From Streptomyces sp. NBRC 110035 (GTDB lineage Bacteria > Actinomycetota > Actinomycetes > Streptomycetales > Streptomycetaceae): a stretch of 64,000 nucleotides of DNA. A model generated the notes under the pieces. The model worked only from the letters and a program-made list of their open reading frames with translations, did no database searches and was not told the DNA's origin. Both the position numbers and the translations under genes were made by a program. Below are positions 47,009 to 55,997 of the stretch, one piece after another. Each line of letters starts with the position of its first letter. Within the stretch, counting starts at the first letter, position 1. The stretch spans positions 1-64,000 of the forward strand of contig NZ_BBNN01000018.1 in assembly GCF_000829695.1 (NCBI RefSeq), given 5' to 3'.

Positions 47009-48381
47009 CCACTGTCACCAGCCCCCGCCACCCCCGGACCGGCGGGACGTACCCGGCGAGCCCGTACCAGAACTACGTCTACGCCTACCCGCACAAGACC
47101 GCCTACCGACGGCTTTCCGACCGCCCGCTCCTGCGCGACCTGTGGGCCGCCGAACCCAAGGACGCCCTTTCCCTCTACCTGCACATCCCGTTCTGCGAGG
47201 TCCGCTGCGGCTTCTGCAACCTCTTCACCCGCATCGGAGCCCCCGACGGATTCACCGGTGCCTACCTGGACGCCCTGGACCGGCAGGCGACCGCGGTGCG
47301 CGAGGCCCTGGGCGAGCAGGACGGCGTGCGGTTCGCCACCGCGGCCTTCGGCGGAGGCACCCCCACCTTCCTCACCGCCGCCGAACTCGAGCGGCTCTGC
47401 GACATCGCCGAACACCGCATGGGCGCCGACCTGCGCGGCGTCCCCCTCTCCGTGGAGGCCTCGCCCGCCACGGCCACCGCCGACCGGCTCGAGGTCCTCT
47501 CGGCACGCGGCACCACCCGACTGAGCCTCGGTGTCCAGAGCTTCGACGACGCCGAGGCCCGTGCCGCCGTACGGCCGCAGCGCCGCGCCGACGTCGAGGC
47601 GGCCCTCGGCCGCGTCCGCGACGCCCGCATCCCCGTCCTCAACATCGACCTGATCTACGGCATCGACGGCCAGACCGAGCGGACCTGGCTGCTTTCCCTG
47701 GACGCCGCCCTGGCCTGGCAGCCCGAGGAGCTCTACCTCTACCCGCTCTACATACGCCCCCTGACCGGTCTCGGCCGCCGCGCACCGGACACCGACCCGG
47801 CCTGGGACGAGCAGCGGCTGCGCCTGTACCGGCTGGGCCGCGACCACCTCCTGGCCCGCGGCTACACCCAGCAGTCCATGCGCATGTTCCGTCGCGCAGA
47901 CGCCCCGCCGCAGGGCGCCGACGACTACGCCTGCCAGACCGACGGCATGATCGGCCTCGGCTGCGGCGCCCGCTCGTACACCGCCGGCCTGCACTACTCC
48001 TTCGACTACGCCGTCGGCATGCACGAGATCCGCGGCATCATCGACGACTACGTCCGGCGCCCGGCCGCAGACCTGGCCCGAGCCGAGTACGGCCGGGCGA
48101 TCGGCACCGACGAGGCCCGCCGCCGCCACCTCATCCAGTCACTGCTCCAGGCGGACGGCCTCGACACCGCCGACTACCGGGCCCGGTTCGACAGCACGCC
48201 CCAGGACGACTTCGGCACCGAACTGTCCCGGTTCGCCGACCGCGGCTGGCTGGCGGACGGCGGCCCGCGCGCCCCGCTGCTGCGGCTGACCCCGGAAGGA
48301 CTCGCCCACTCCGACGCCATCGGGCCGGAGCTGTTCTCCCCGGCCGTCCGGACCGCCATGGCCGCCTACGAGCGGAAGTGA
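47005..48381 (+). CDS. STM4012-family radical SAM protein (HemN-like)
   Basis: An enzyme of 458 residues, ATG overlapping the hydrolase stop. The radical SAM cluster motif is LHIPFCEVRCGFCNLF (Cys64, Cys68, Cys71). SAM-binding loop FGGGTPTFL (116-123), SVEASPATATADRLEVL, RLSLGVQSFDDAEARAAVRPQ and NIDLIYGIDGQTERTW are those of the coproporphyrinogen dehydrogenase HemN/HemW superfamily. HemN's YQxY haem signature is absent. Instead the C-terminal domain (GADDYACQTDGMIGLGCGARSYT) adds two cysteines. The reaction is unknown; the operon context suggests modification of a partner encoded here rather than haem synthesis. Confidence 0.93.
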   Translation: MTTVTSPRHPRTGGTYPASPYQNYVYAYPHKTAYRRLSDRPLLRDLWAAEPKDALSLYLHIPFCEVRCGFCNLFTRIGAPDGFTGAYLDALDRQATAVREALGEQDGVRFATAAFGGGTPTFLTAAELERLCDIAEHRMGADLRGVPLSVEASPATATADRLEVLSARGTTRLSLGVQSFDDAEARAAVRPQRRADVEAALGRVRDARIPVLNIDLIYGIDGQTERTWLLSLDAALAWQPEELYLYPLYIRPLTGLGRRAPDTDPAWDEQRLRLYRLGRDHLLARGYTQQSMRMFRRADAPPQGADDYACQTDGMIGLGCGARSYTAGLHYSFDYAVGMHEIRGIIDDYVRRPAADLARAEYGRAIGTDEARRRHLIQSLLQADGLDTADYRARFDSTPQDDFGTELSRFADRGWLADGGPRAPLLRLTPEGLAHSDAIGPELFSPAVRTAMAAYERK

Positions 48382-48391
48382 GACCCGTCCC

Positions 48392-49336
48392 GTGAACCGC
48401 TCCACGCCCGGCCCGCCGAACGGCCCCATGGACCTGACCGTGCTCTACCGCGGTCCGCTCGCCTCGTGCGACTACGACTGCCCGTACTGCCCCTTCGCCA
48501 AGCGCCGCGACAGCCGGGAGCAACTGCGCGCCGACCGCGCCGCCCTGGAACGGTTCACCCACTGGGCCACCGAGCAGACCGGCGACCGCCTCTCCCTCCT
48601 CTTCACCCCCTGGGGCGAGGGCCTGGTCCGTTCCTGGTACCGGCGCGCCCTGACCGACCTCTCCCACCGGCCGCACGTCCGCCGGGTCGTCATCCAGACC
48701 AACCTCAGCTGCCGTACCGACTGGCTCGCCGACGCCGACCTCGGCACCCTCGCCCTGTGGTGCACCTACCACCCCGGGCAGACCCCGTACGACCGCTTCC
48801 TGGCCAAGAGCCACGAACTGGCCCGCCTCGGTGTCCGGTTCAGCGTCGGCATCGTCGGCCTGTCCGAACACCTGGAGGCGGCCCGGCGGCTGCGCGCCGA
48901 GCTGCCGGAGCAGGTGTACCTGTGGGTCAACGCCGCCGAGGGCCGCATGTACGACGACGCCGAGGCGGACCTGTGGACGGCACTGGATCCGCTGTTCGGC
49001 TACAGCCGTCACCCGCACGCCAGCGCGGGCCTGCCCTGCCGTACCGGGGAGTCCGTGATCTCCGTCGACGGCGAAGGCACGGTCCGCCGCTGCCACTTCG
49101 TCCGCACCGAACTGGGCAACCTCTACGACGGCAGCTACCGGCAGGCCCTGGCCCCGCGCGCCTGCCCCCTCACCAGCTGCGACTGTCACATCGGATACGT
49201 CCACCTCGAGACGCTGCCGTTGTACGACGTGTTCGCGGGCGGTGTCCTGGAACGCGTCCCGGCGACGCCCGCTCGACGTGAACCGGGCGACGGAACGGGT
49301 TTGCCGCGGGACTCAGCGGCAAGTCGGTGTCCATGA
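48392..49336 (+). CDS. STM4011-family radical SAM protein with auxiliary-cluster cysteines
   Basis: A 314-residue radical SAM protein from GTG 48392, ten bases after the previous stop. The motif CDYDCPYCPF (Cys26, Cys30, Cys33) follows MDLTVLYRGPLAS. The partial TIM barrel continues LLFTPWGEGLVRSWYRRALTDL, VVIQTNLSCRTDWL, WCTYHPGQTPYDRF and FSVGIVGLSEHLEAA. The C-terminal part, LPCRTGESVISVDGEGTVRRCHFV and APRACPLTSCDCHIGYVHLETLPLYDVFAG, has five Cys arranged like a SPASM auxiliary cluster domain, typical of peptide-modifying enzymes. Its stop overlaps the next ATG. Confidence 0.92.
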   Translation: MNRSTPGPPNGPMDLTVLYRGPLASCDYDCPYCPFAKRRDSREQLRADRAALERFTHWATEQTGDRLSLLFTPWGEGLVRSWYRRALTDLSHRPHVRRVVIQTNLSCRTDWLADADLGTLALWCTYHPGQTPYDRFLAKSHELARLGVRFSVGIVGLSEHLEAARRLRAELPEQVYLWVNAAEGRMYDDAEADLWTALDPLFGYSRHPHASAGLPCRTGESVISVDGEGTVRRCHFVRTELGNLYDGSYRQALAPRACPLTSCDCHIGYVHLETLPLYDVFAGGVLERVPATPARREPGDGTGLPRDSAASRCP

Positions 49337-49761
49337 GTGAACAGAACAAGAGCCCGAATCAGAAGACCACCTCTCCCCGGAACGCCGCGGCGAAGGCCCA
49401 GAACGCCGCGGAGAAGGCGACCGCTCCCGCCGAGCGGGCGGCAGGCGGCGCCGCCACCAAGGTGGGTGACGCGGCGTCAGTGGCCAAGTCGGGCGCCGAG
49501 CGCGCGGCCGGAGCGGCGAACGGCGCCGTGCAGAGCGCGGCCAAGGGCGTCGAGGCGGGCCGTAAGGCGGTCGTCGCCACCTCGGGTCAGGTCGCCGCGA
49601 CCGCGGTGACCGCCTGGACGGTCCTCTCGAACCGCAAGCTCGTCGCCGCCGGTGTCGGAGCCGGCCTGACCGTACTGAGTGCCGCGTCCTACGCGGTGGG
49701 CCGCCGCACGGAACGCCACGCCCACGGTCCCCTCACACGGATGACCGGCGGACGCATCTGA
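49333..49761 (+). CDS. Ala-rich small membrane protein coupled to the STM40xx operon
   Basis: A 142-residue protein. ATG 49333 overlaps the STM4011-like stop (ATGA). The N-terminal 100 residues are Ala/Lys/Glu-rich amphipathic helix with heptad-like repeats ([32 protein letters not shown]), reminiscent of phasin or LEA-type proteins. One hydrophobic segment, [19 protein letters not shown], ends at RRTERHAHG. Its position may make it part of the operon or merely a downstream gene; it lacks its own good ribosome-binding site, favouring coupling. Function unknown. Confidence 0.8.
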   Translation: MSEQNKSPNQKTTSPRNAAAKAQNAAEKATAPAERAAGGAATKVGDAASVAKSGAERAAGAANGAVQSAAKGVEAGRKAVVATSGQVAATAVTAWTVLSNRKLVAAGVGAGLTVLSAASYAVGRRTERHAHGPLTRMTGGRI

Positions 49762-49864
49762 CCCGGGGCGGGACGGGGCGGGCGGTTCCACTCGCGCGGT
49801 GCGGCCTCGAAGAGGAAAGATGTGTCCGCAAGCGCAGAATCGATCCCTGCCAAGGAGTGGGCAC

Positions 49865-51505
49865 ATGCAGCACGAGCGAGCGGGCGGTCCGGCCGGTCCC
49901 GAGGATCTCGTCGACGTCGCCCGGCTGGTCACGGCGTACTACGCGGTGCACCCGGACCCGCAGGACGCGGGGCAGCGCGTCGCGTTCGGGACGTCCGGGC
50001 ACCGTGGCTCGTCCCTGGCGGGCGCGTTCAACGAGGACCACATCGCCGCGACCAGCCAGGCCATTTGCGAGTACCGCGCGGAACAGGGCACCGACGGCCC
50101 GCTCTACCTGGGTGCCGACACCCACGCGCTCTCCGAGCCGGCCAGGGTGACCGCCCTGGAGGTGTTCGCCGCCAACGGTGTCACGGTGCTCATCGACAGT
50201 GCCGACGGCTACACGCCGACCCCCGCGGTCTCGCACGCGATCCTCACCCACAACCGCGGCCGCACCACCGGCCTGGCGGACGGCGTCGTCGTCACCCCGT
50301 CCCACAACCCGCCCGCCGACGGAGGCTTCAAGTACAACCCGCCCAGCGGCGGCCCCGCCGGTTCCGGGGCGACCACCTGGATCCAGGACCGTGCGAACGC
50401 CCTGATCCGTGACGGTCTCAAGGGTGTCCGGCGCATTTCCCACGCCCGTGCCCTCGCCGCCCCCGGCACCGGTCGCCACGACTTCCTCGGGACCTATGTC
50501 GCCGACCTGCCGGGGGTGCTGGACCTGGACGCGATCCGCACGGCCGGCATCCGCATCGGGGCCGACCCGCTGGGCGGGGCGTCCGTCGCCTACTGGGGCC
50601 GTATCGCCGAGCAGTACGGCATCGACCTCACCGTGGTCAACCCCCTCACCGATCCCACCTGGCGGTTCATGACCCTGGACTGGGACGGCAAGATCCGCAT
50701 GGACTGCTCGTCGCCGCATGCCATGGCCTCCCTCATCGCGCAGCGGGACCGTTTCGACCTGGCCACCGGCAACGACGCGGACGCCGACCGGCACGGCATC
50801 GTCACTCCGGACGCCGGCCTGATGAACCCCAACCACTACCTCGCCACAGCCATCCAGTACCTCTACGCGCACCGCGAGCAGTGGCCGGCCGCGGCCGGCG
50901 TGGGCAAGACACTGGTGTCGTCCGCGATGATCGACCGGGTCGCCGCCGACCTGAAGCGCGAACTGGTCGAGGTGCCCGTCGGCTTCAAGTGGTTCGTCGA
51001 CGGGCTGGCGGACGGCACCCTCGGCTTCGGCGGTGAGGAGTCCGCCGGCGCCTCCTTCCTGCGCCGCGACGGCTCGGTGTGGACCACCGACAAGGACGGC
51101 ATCCTCCTGGCACTGCTCGCCTCCGAGATCACCGCGGTCACAGGGAAGACACCCTCCGAGCACTACGCCGCGCTCACCGCCCGCTTCGGCGAGCCCGCCT
51201 ACGAACGGATCGACGCCCCGGCGACCCGGGAGGAGAAGGCCCGCCTGGCCAAGCTCTCGCCCGCGCAGGTCACCGCCGACACCCTCGCCGGGGAGGCGGT
51301 CACCGCGGTGCTCACCGAGGCCCCCGGCAACGGCGCGTCCATCGGCGGCATCAAGGTGACCACGGCCAACGCCTGGTTCGCGGCCCGCCCCTCGGGCACG
51401 GAGGACGTGTACAAGATCTACGCCGAGTCCTTCCAGGGACCCGGCCACCTCCGAAGGGTGCAGGAGGAGGCCAAGGCGGTGGTGCTGTCGGCGCTGGGCG
51501 GCTGA
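49865..51505 (+). CDS. pgm: Alpha-D-phosphoglucomutase
   Basis: Interconverts glucose-1- and glucose-6-phosphate. Exactly 546 residues, the size of the E. coli Pgm type; AAGGAG seven bases before ATG 49865. Active-site motifs in order: [13 protein letters not shown], phosphoserine loop [25 protein letters not shown], metal loop [14 protein letters not shown], sugar-binding [12 protein letters not shown] and phosphate-binding [19 protein letters not shown]. It supplies precursors for glycogen, trehalose and cell-wall sugars, which links it to glgE/glgX and to the glycosyltransferase gene at 54.7 kb. Confidence 0.98.
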   Translation: MQHERAGGPAGPEDLVDVARLVTAYYAVHPDPQDAGQRVAFGTSGHRGSSLAGAFNEDHIAATSQAICEYRAEQGTDGPLYLGADTHALSEPARVTALEVFAANGVTVLIDSADGYTPTPAVSHAILTHNRGRTTGLADGVVVTPSHNPPADGGFKYNPPSGGPAGSGATTWIQDRANALIRDGLKGVRRISHARALAAPGTGRHDFLGTYVADLPGVLDLDAIRTAGIRIGADPLGGASVAYWGRIAEQYGIDLTVVNPLTDPTWRFMTLDWDGKIRMDCSSPHAMASLIAQRDRFDLATGNDADADRHGIVTPDAGLMNPNHYLATAIQYLYAHREQWPAAAGVGKTLVSSAMIDRVAADLKRELVEVPVGFKWFVDGLADGTLGFGGEESAGASFLRRDGSVWTTDKDGILLALLASEITAVTGKTPSEHYAALTARFGEPAYERIDAPATREEKARLAKLSPAQVTADTLAGEAVTAVLTEAPGNGASIGGIKVTTANAWFAARPSGTEDVYKIYAESFQGPGHLRRVQEEAKAVVLSALGG

Positions 51506-51545
51506 CGGGTTCCGCGCCGCGCGGTGTGCGGGGGCCGGCGGTGCG

Positions 51546-52055
51546 TCAGCCGGCCTGCACCGCCGGCGTGGCCGGGGACGGGGAGGCGAGACCGGACGGA
51601 CCGGACGTCGCCGTGGGCAGTTGCGTGGGGACGTCCTCCGACTGCTGCAGCACCGTGTCGCCGGGCCCCCGATCCGGGGTGCCCGCGCCGGTGGACAGCT
51701 GGGACCACGCGCCCAGGACCAGCGCGATCGCGGCAGCCGTACCGATCACCCGGCAGACACGGCGCGCTCTGGCCCGCCTGTCGAGGTCCCGCCACGACGG
51801 GCCCTCCCACGGGTCGTCGGGGTACCAGAGGTCACCGACGGCGCCCGTGCTGTCGGCCCCCGGTCCCGCCGTGCGTCCGCGGGCCGGCCGCGGCTGCCAC
51901 CCCGACGCCCGCTGCAGGGCGGAGGGTTCGACGGGGGCGGTGGCGCGGATGGCGCGTTCGTTGTCCGTGAGGAACCGCTGCCAGACCTCGTCGGGTACCG
52001 ACGGCGTCCCGTCCCTGTCCTCCGGCTTCTCGCCGTCAGGTCGCTGCGCGGTCAC
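51546..52055 (-). CDS. Hypothetical single-pass membrane protein
   Basis: A 169-residue protein; GTG 52055 with GAGAGGA upstream (VTAQRPDGEKPEDRDGTPSVPDEVWQRFLTDNERAIRATAP). A cytoplasmic N-terminal half with PWEGPSWRDLDRRARARRVCRV precedes one helix IGTAAAIALVLGAWSQL and a Ser/Thr/Pro-rich extracellular tail. The DEVWQRFLTDNERAI segment occurs in many Streptomyces membrane proteins of unknown role. Convergent to pgm. Confidence 0.75.
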   Translation of the reverse strand: MTAQRPDGEKPEDRDGTPSVPDEVWQRFLTDNERAIRATAPVEPSALQRASGWQPRPARGRTAGPGADSTGAVGDLWYPDDPWEGPSWRDLDRRARARRVCRVIGTAAAIALVLGAWSQLSTGAGTPDRGPGDTVLQQSEDVPTQLPTATSGPSGLASPSPATPAVQAG

Positions 52056-52333
52056 GTCCGTTCCTCTCCGGTGGGGAGCCCGCCGCCGACACCACAGCTC
52101 ACCCGCACCAGGCAGGACCCCGGGCAGGATCATCCCACAGCGCGAAACCGTCGGGCCAGGGGCCCGGCGTCCCGGACGCGGGTCGTCCGGACCGGTGGGA
52201 CTCGATTGCATAAAGGTCCGAGGCGGAGGCCGGAACACGCCGGCGACCGTTGCATAGTCTCATCAGCGGGGGAGGGGGAGCCCAGGGAGGAATCGGACGG
52301 CTCTCGAGTGCCTCGCCACCGCTGGAGCAGGTC

Positions 52334-53425
52334 ATGACCGACGAGAAGCCGTCATCGAGCCAGACCGCGCTGTCCTGGATGCCGGTCGTGGTCATGCTGG
52401 TGATCGCGGTCGTGGACGTCGTGGTCGGACCGGGCGTCGGCCTGCTGCCACTGGTGGCGGTCGGCCCCGCCTTCGCCGGACTCGTCGGCGGCTGGCGCCG
52501 CACCGCGGCGATCGGTGTACTCGCCCTGCTGCTGTGCGTGGGACTGGGCCTGTACAACGGGCTGTTCGTGGAGCCCCGCGGCTACACCGCCATGGCGTCC
52601 GTGGCCGGGGTCACCGGCGTCGGCGTCGCGGCCGCGGTCATGCGCTCCCGCCGGGAGGCGGAACTGGCGAGCGTGCGGTCGATCGCGGAGGTCGCGCAGC
52701 GTGTGCTGCTGCGGCCGGTGCCGCTGAACGCGGGGGCGTTCCAGGTGGCGGTCTCCTACACGTCCGCCGTCGCGGAGGCGCGTATCGGCGGCGATCTGTA
52801 CGAGGTGGTGGCCACGCCGCACGGCGTGCGGGTGATCGTCGGCGATGTCCAGGGCAAAGGGCTGGCCGCGGTGGAGACGGCCGCCGTGGTGCTCGGTGCC
52901 TTCCGGGAGGCCGCCTACGACGAGCGGGACCTGGCCGGGGTCGGCGAGCGGGTGGAGCGCAGCGTGGCCCGGGAACTGGAGGGCGAGCGGTTCGTCACCG
53001 CCGTCCTCGCCGAGATCGACGTGGGCCGGGACCTCGTCCTCCTCAACTACGGTCACCCGCCTCCCGCACTCGTACGGCGCGACGGCGGCGTCGACTTCCC
53101 GGAGCCGCCGTCGTACGCCCTGCCGCTCGGCCTGACCGCGCACGGCACCGAGGGGCCGCAGCTCTTCCGGGTCGGGTTCGAGCCCGGCGAGCAACTGCTC
53201 CTGTACACCGACGGAGTCACCGAGGCGCGCGACGAGGACGGACGCTTCTATCCGCTGGGCGAGCGCACCCGTCTGCTGAAGGAGCCCGACACGCGCCGCG
53301 CCCTCGAGGCTCTGCGCGCCGACCTGGTCCGGCATGCCGGCGGGCCGCCCGGCGACGACGCCGCGATGCTCCTGCTGCGCCACCACCGGCACGACGACGG
53401 GGACCCGTCCCCGCCCGGTGGTTGA
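52334..53425 (+). CDS. Membrane SpoIIE/PP2C-family protein phosphatase
   Basis: A protein of 363 residues. Three N-terminal hydrophobic segments (WMPVVVMLVIAVVDVVVG, LLPLVAVGPAFAGLVGG, AAIGVLALLLCVGLGLYNGLF plus VAGVTGVGVAAAVM) anchor it. The cytoplasmic PP2C domain has RIGGDLYEVVATPHGVRVIVGDVQGKGLAAVETAAVVLGAFREAA, ILNYGHPPPALV-like LLNYGHPPPALVRRDG, LLLYTDGVTEARDEDGRFYPL and PGDDAAMLLLRHH: all metal-binding Asp residues are present. These membrane RsbU/SpoIIE relatives usually dephosphorylate anti-anti-sigma proteins. ATG 52334 has GGAGCAGG upstream. Confidence 0.93.
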   Translation: MTDEKPSSSQTALSWMPVVVMLVIAVVDVVVGPGVGLLPLVAVGPAFAGLVGGWRRTAAIGVLALLLCVGLGLYNGLFVEPRGYTAMASVAGVTGVGVAAAVMRSRREAELASVRSIAEVAQRVLLRPVPLNAGAFQVAVSYTSAVAEARIGGDLYEVVATPHGVRVIVGDVQGKGLAAVETAAVVLGAFREAAYDERDLAGVGERVERSVARELEGERFVTAVLAEIDVGRDLVLLNYGHPPPALVRRDGGVDFPEPPSYALPLGLTAHGTEGPQLFRVGFEPGEQLLLYTDGVTEARDEDGRFYPLGERTRLLKEPDTRRALEALRADLVRHAGGPPGDDAAMLLLRHHRHDDGDPSPPGG

Positions 53426-53476
53426 GCCGCGGCTCGCAGGCGTACGGGCCGGGCGGGGGTGAGGTACAAAGGATCC

Positions 53477-54013
53477 ATGCCGGAGCGTGGGGTTCCCGCC
53501 GGGACGGGTGACGACGTCGACGCCGTCACCCGTGCGGTCCTGACCGCCTCACGTCTGCTCGTGGAGGTCTCCGCGCGGTCCCTGGGCGCGGTCGAGGACC
53601 GGGTGACCCAGCCGCAGTTCCGCATGCTGGTGGTGCTGTCGACCCGCGGCGACACCACGCTGGTCGCCCTCGCCGAGCTGCTCCACGTCGCCCCGTCCAC
53701 CGCGATGCGCATGGTCGACCGGCTGATCGCGGCCGGACTCGCCGTACGGCGGACCAATCCGGCCAACCGCCGCGAGACGCTGCTGCGGCTGACCGACGAG
53801 GGCCGGCGGATCGTCGCGGACGTCACCGCGCGGCGCCGCGCCGAGATCGCCGGGATCGTCGGACGGCTCGCCCCCGAGGAACGGGTGGCGCTCGTCGGGG
53901 CGCTCACCGCGTTCAACGAGGCCGGCGGTGAGCCACCGGCTCCGGACGATCCCGAGGGGCCGGGCCCGCCTGCCGAGGACGAAGACGCCCAGCGCGAGCG
54001 ACCCGGCCGATGA
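53477..54013 (+). CDS. MarR-family transcriptional regulator
   Basis: A 178-residue winged-helix protein; AAAGGA near ATG 53477. Core: AVLTASRLLVEVSARSLGAVEDRVTQPQFRMLVVLSTRGDTTLVALAELLHVAPSTAMRMVDRLIAAGLAVRRTNPANRRETLLRLTDEGRRIV, then a dimer helix IVGRLAPEERVALVGALTAFNEAGG and an acidic disordered tail. It lies 51 bp after the phosphatase gene and 188 bp before a cupin gene; the targets are unknown. Confidence 0.92.
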   Translation: MPERGVPAGTGDDVDAVTRAVLTASRLLVEVSARSLGAVEDRVTQPQFRMLVVLSTRGDTTLVALAELLHVAPSTAMRMVDRLIAAGLAVRRTNPANRRETLLRLTDEGRRIVADVTARRRAEIAGIVGRLAPEERVALVGALTAFNEAGGEPPAPDDPEGPGPPAEDEDAQRERPGR

Positions 54014-54201
54014 GCGTTGTTGCCGAAACGCCGACAATGCTCGGGTCCAGCAGGAACGGCCGGACGGGACCGGCCCGATCCTCACGGACCGGCTCGCCGC
54101 ACTGCAGGCAGCCCGACCGTGCGGGAGCGGAGGGCCGGGTCTCAAATATGCATGCTAAATTCCTATTTGAGAGGCTCCCGCGCACAGGACGGTGACACCC
54201 G

Positions 54202-54639
54202 ATGACGGCAGACGGCGGCGACCCCACCCCCGAGTACGGTGACGACGATCCGCTGCCCCGGACGCTGTGCGACACGACCGCGCTGGCGGCCCTCGAGGAC
54301 GGGCCGGCCGGCGCCCTGTGGCGGCTGGCGGAGTCCGGCCGGCAACTCGACGCCAACGTCGTCCGCATCCCGCCCGGCCGGCAGGTCGACACGCACCGTG
54401 AGCCCGACCTCGACGTCCTTCTCCTCGTCCTGGCCGGTGAGGGCTCACTGACCGCGCCCGACGGCGCGCAGCCCCTGCGTGCGGGCGTCCTGACCTGGCT
54501 CCCGCACGGCTCCATGCGCGCACTCGCCGCCGGCGCCCAGGGACTGACCTACCTGACCGTGCACCGCCGCCGCCCCGGTATGCGGATCAAGCCGTCCGGC
54601 GCGGCGGCGCCTTCGGCCGGCCGGCCTCAGCAGCAGTGA
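54202..54639 (+). CDS. Cupin-domain protein
   Basis: A 145-residue protein, MTADGGDPTPEYGDDDPLPRTLCD. The single cupin barrel is seen in ALWRLAESGRQLDANVVRIPPGRQVDTHREPDLDVLLLVLAGEGSLTAPDGAQPLRAGVLTWLPHGSMRALAAGAQGLTYLTVHRR. The metal ligands differ from the usual G(X)5HXH: one His in VDTHREPDLD and one in LPHGS. The upstream DNA (54130-54175) is AT-richer, with CATGCTAAATTCCTATTTGA, a likely promoter region. Function unknown. Confidence 0.85.
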   Translation: MTADGGDPTPEYGDDDPLPRTLCDTTALAALEDGPAGALWRLAESGRQLDANVVRIPPGRQVDTHREPDLDVLLLVLAGEGSLTAPDGAQPLRAGVLTWLPHGSMRALAAGAQGLTYLTVHRRRPGMRIKPSGAAAPSAGRPQQQ

Positions 54640-54731
54640 CCAGACGGATCCTTCGTCCAGAAGGTGCAACCCGAGCCAACAAAGTGATAACAGCAGACAA
54701 CTTCTGAACGCCGTGAGCGGTCTAGTACGCC

Positions 54732-55997
54732 ATGAAGATCTCTTTCCTGATCCACAACGCCTATGGCATCGGAGGCACGATCACCACCACGTTCAACCTC
54801 GCCGCCGCGCTGGCCGAACGGCACGACGTGGAGATCGTCTCCGTGCTGCGGCACCGGGAGCACCCGAACCTCACCCCGCACCCCGATGTGAGGCTCCGGC
54901 ACCTGGTGGATCTCAGGCAGGAGAAGGACGACCCCCGGCACCGGATACCGGCCAAGGTGTTCCCCTCGGCCGAGTACCGCTACCACCAGTACAGCGAGCT
55001 GACGGACCAGCGGATCGCCGCGTGCCTGGGGTCCATCGACGCCGACGTGGTCATCGGAACCCGGCCGGGACTCAACGTGCACCTCGCACTCCAGGCCCCG
55101 GAGCACGTCGCACGGGTCGGCCAGGAGCACCTCACCCTGGACAACCACCCGCCCCGGCTGCGCACCGCGCTGCGCCGTGCCTACCGCCGCCTCGACGTGC
55201 TCACCACCGTCACCGAGGCGGACGCCGACTCCTACCGGCGCAAGATGCGGCTGCCCGGCGTACGGGTGGAGGCCCTGCCGAACAGCGTCCCCGATCCCGT
55301 CCTGCCCGCCGCCGACGGCACCGCCAAGGTGGTCGTCACGGCCGGCCGGCTGGTCCCCGTCAAGCGCTACGACCTGATCATCCGCGCGTTCGCCCGGGTC
55401 GCCGCCGCCCACCCCGACTGGCAGCTGCGCATCTACGGCAAGGGCGAGGAGCAGGCCGCGCTGCGCCGCCTGATCGAGTCGCTCGGCCTGTGGAACAACG
55501 TCTTCCTCATGGGCGCGGCGACCCCGATGGAGGCCGAGTGGGTCAAGGGTTCCCTCGGGGTCGCCGCGTCCAACTTCGAGCCGTTCGGCATGACCATCGT
55601 CGAGGCGATGCGCTGCGGACTGCCCGTGGTGAGCACCGACTGCCCCTACGGACCCGGAGAGATCATCAAGGACGGCGTCGACGGTCGGCTGGTGCCCGTA
55701 GGTGACGCCGACGCCCTCGGCGCGGCCCTGCTGGAACTCGTCGGTGACGACGAACGCCGCCGCCGCATGGGCAGGGCGGCCCTCGAGAACGCCCGCCGCT
55801 ACGCCCCCGGGCCCGTCGTGGCGCAGGCGGAACGCCTCGCGGGGCAGGCCGTGGCGGCCAGAAGCACCGGCGGGTGCTCCGCACCGCAGGAGGGCCGGGC
55901 CCACCGGACCCTGTCCGGCCAGGGCCACGCCGCCGCCGACCTCGCCCTCGCCGCCGCCTCCGAGGCGCTGCGCACCCTCCGGAAGGGACGTCGATGA
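54732..55997 (+). CDS. GT4-family glycosyltransferase
   Basis: A retaining glycosyltransferase of 421 residues, GT-B fold. N-terminal domain MKISFLIHNAYGIGGTITTTFNLAAALAERHDVEIVSVL with the acceptor-side Gly loop and VGQEHLTLDNHPPRLR. C-terminal nucleotide-sugar domain VVVTAGRLVPVKRYDLIIRAFARVA, LRIYGKGEEQAALRRLIESL, VAASNFEPFGMTIVEAMRCGLPVVSTDCPYGPGEII with the E-x7-E motif. The acceptor is unknown; relatives make teichoic-acid-like or capsular polymers. Its stop overlaps the next ATG, so it heads a three-gene polysaccharide unit including a DUF2264 gene. Confidence 0.93.
   Translation: MKISFLIHNAYGIGGTITTTFNLAAALAERHDVEIVSVLRHREHPNLTPHPDVRLRHLVDLRQEKDDPRHRIPAKVFPSAEYRYHQYSELTDQRIAACLGSIDADVVIGTRPGLNVHLALQAPEHVARVGQEHLTLDNHPPRLRTALRRAYRRLDVLTTVTEADADSYRRKMRLPGVRVEALPNSVPDPVLPAADGTAKVVVTAGRLVPVKRYDLIIRAFARVAAAHPDWQLRIYGKGEEQAALRRLIESLGLWNNVFLMGAATPMEAEWVKGSLGVAASNFEPFGMTIVEAMRCGLPVVSTDCPYGPGEIIKDGVDGRLVPVGDADALGAALLELVGDDERRRRMGRAALENARRYAPGPVVAQAERLAGQAVAARSTGGCSAPQEGRAHRTLSGQGHAAADLALAAASEALRTLRKGRR

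Noticed and set aside
47005..48381. Annotating the STM4012-type enzyme as coproporphyrinogen dehydrogenase HemN/HemW
   Set aside because: It belongs to the superfamily but has a different C-terminal domain and operon context; no haem-synthesis neighbours.
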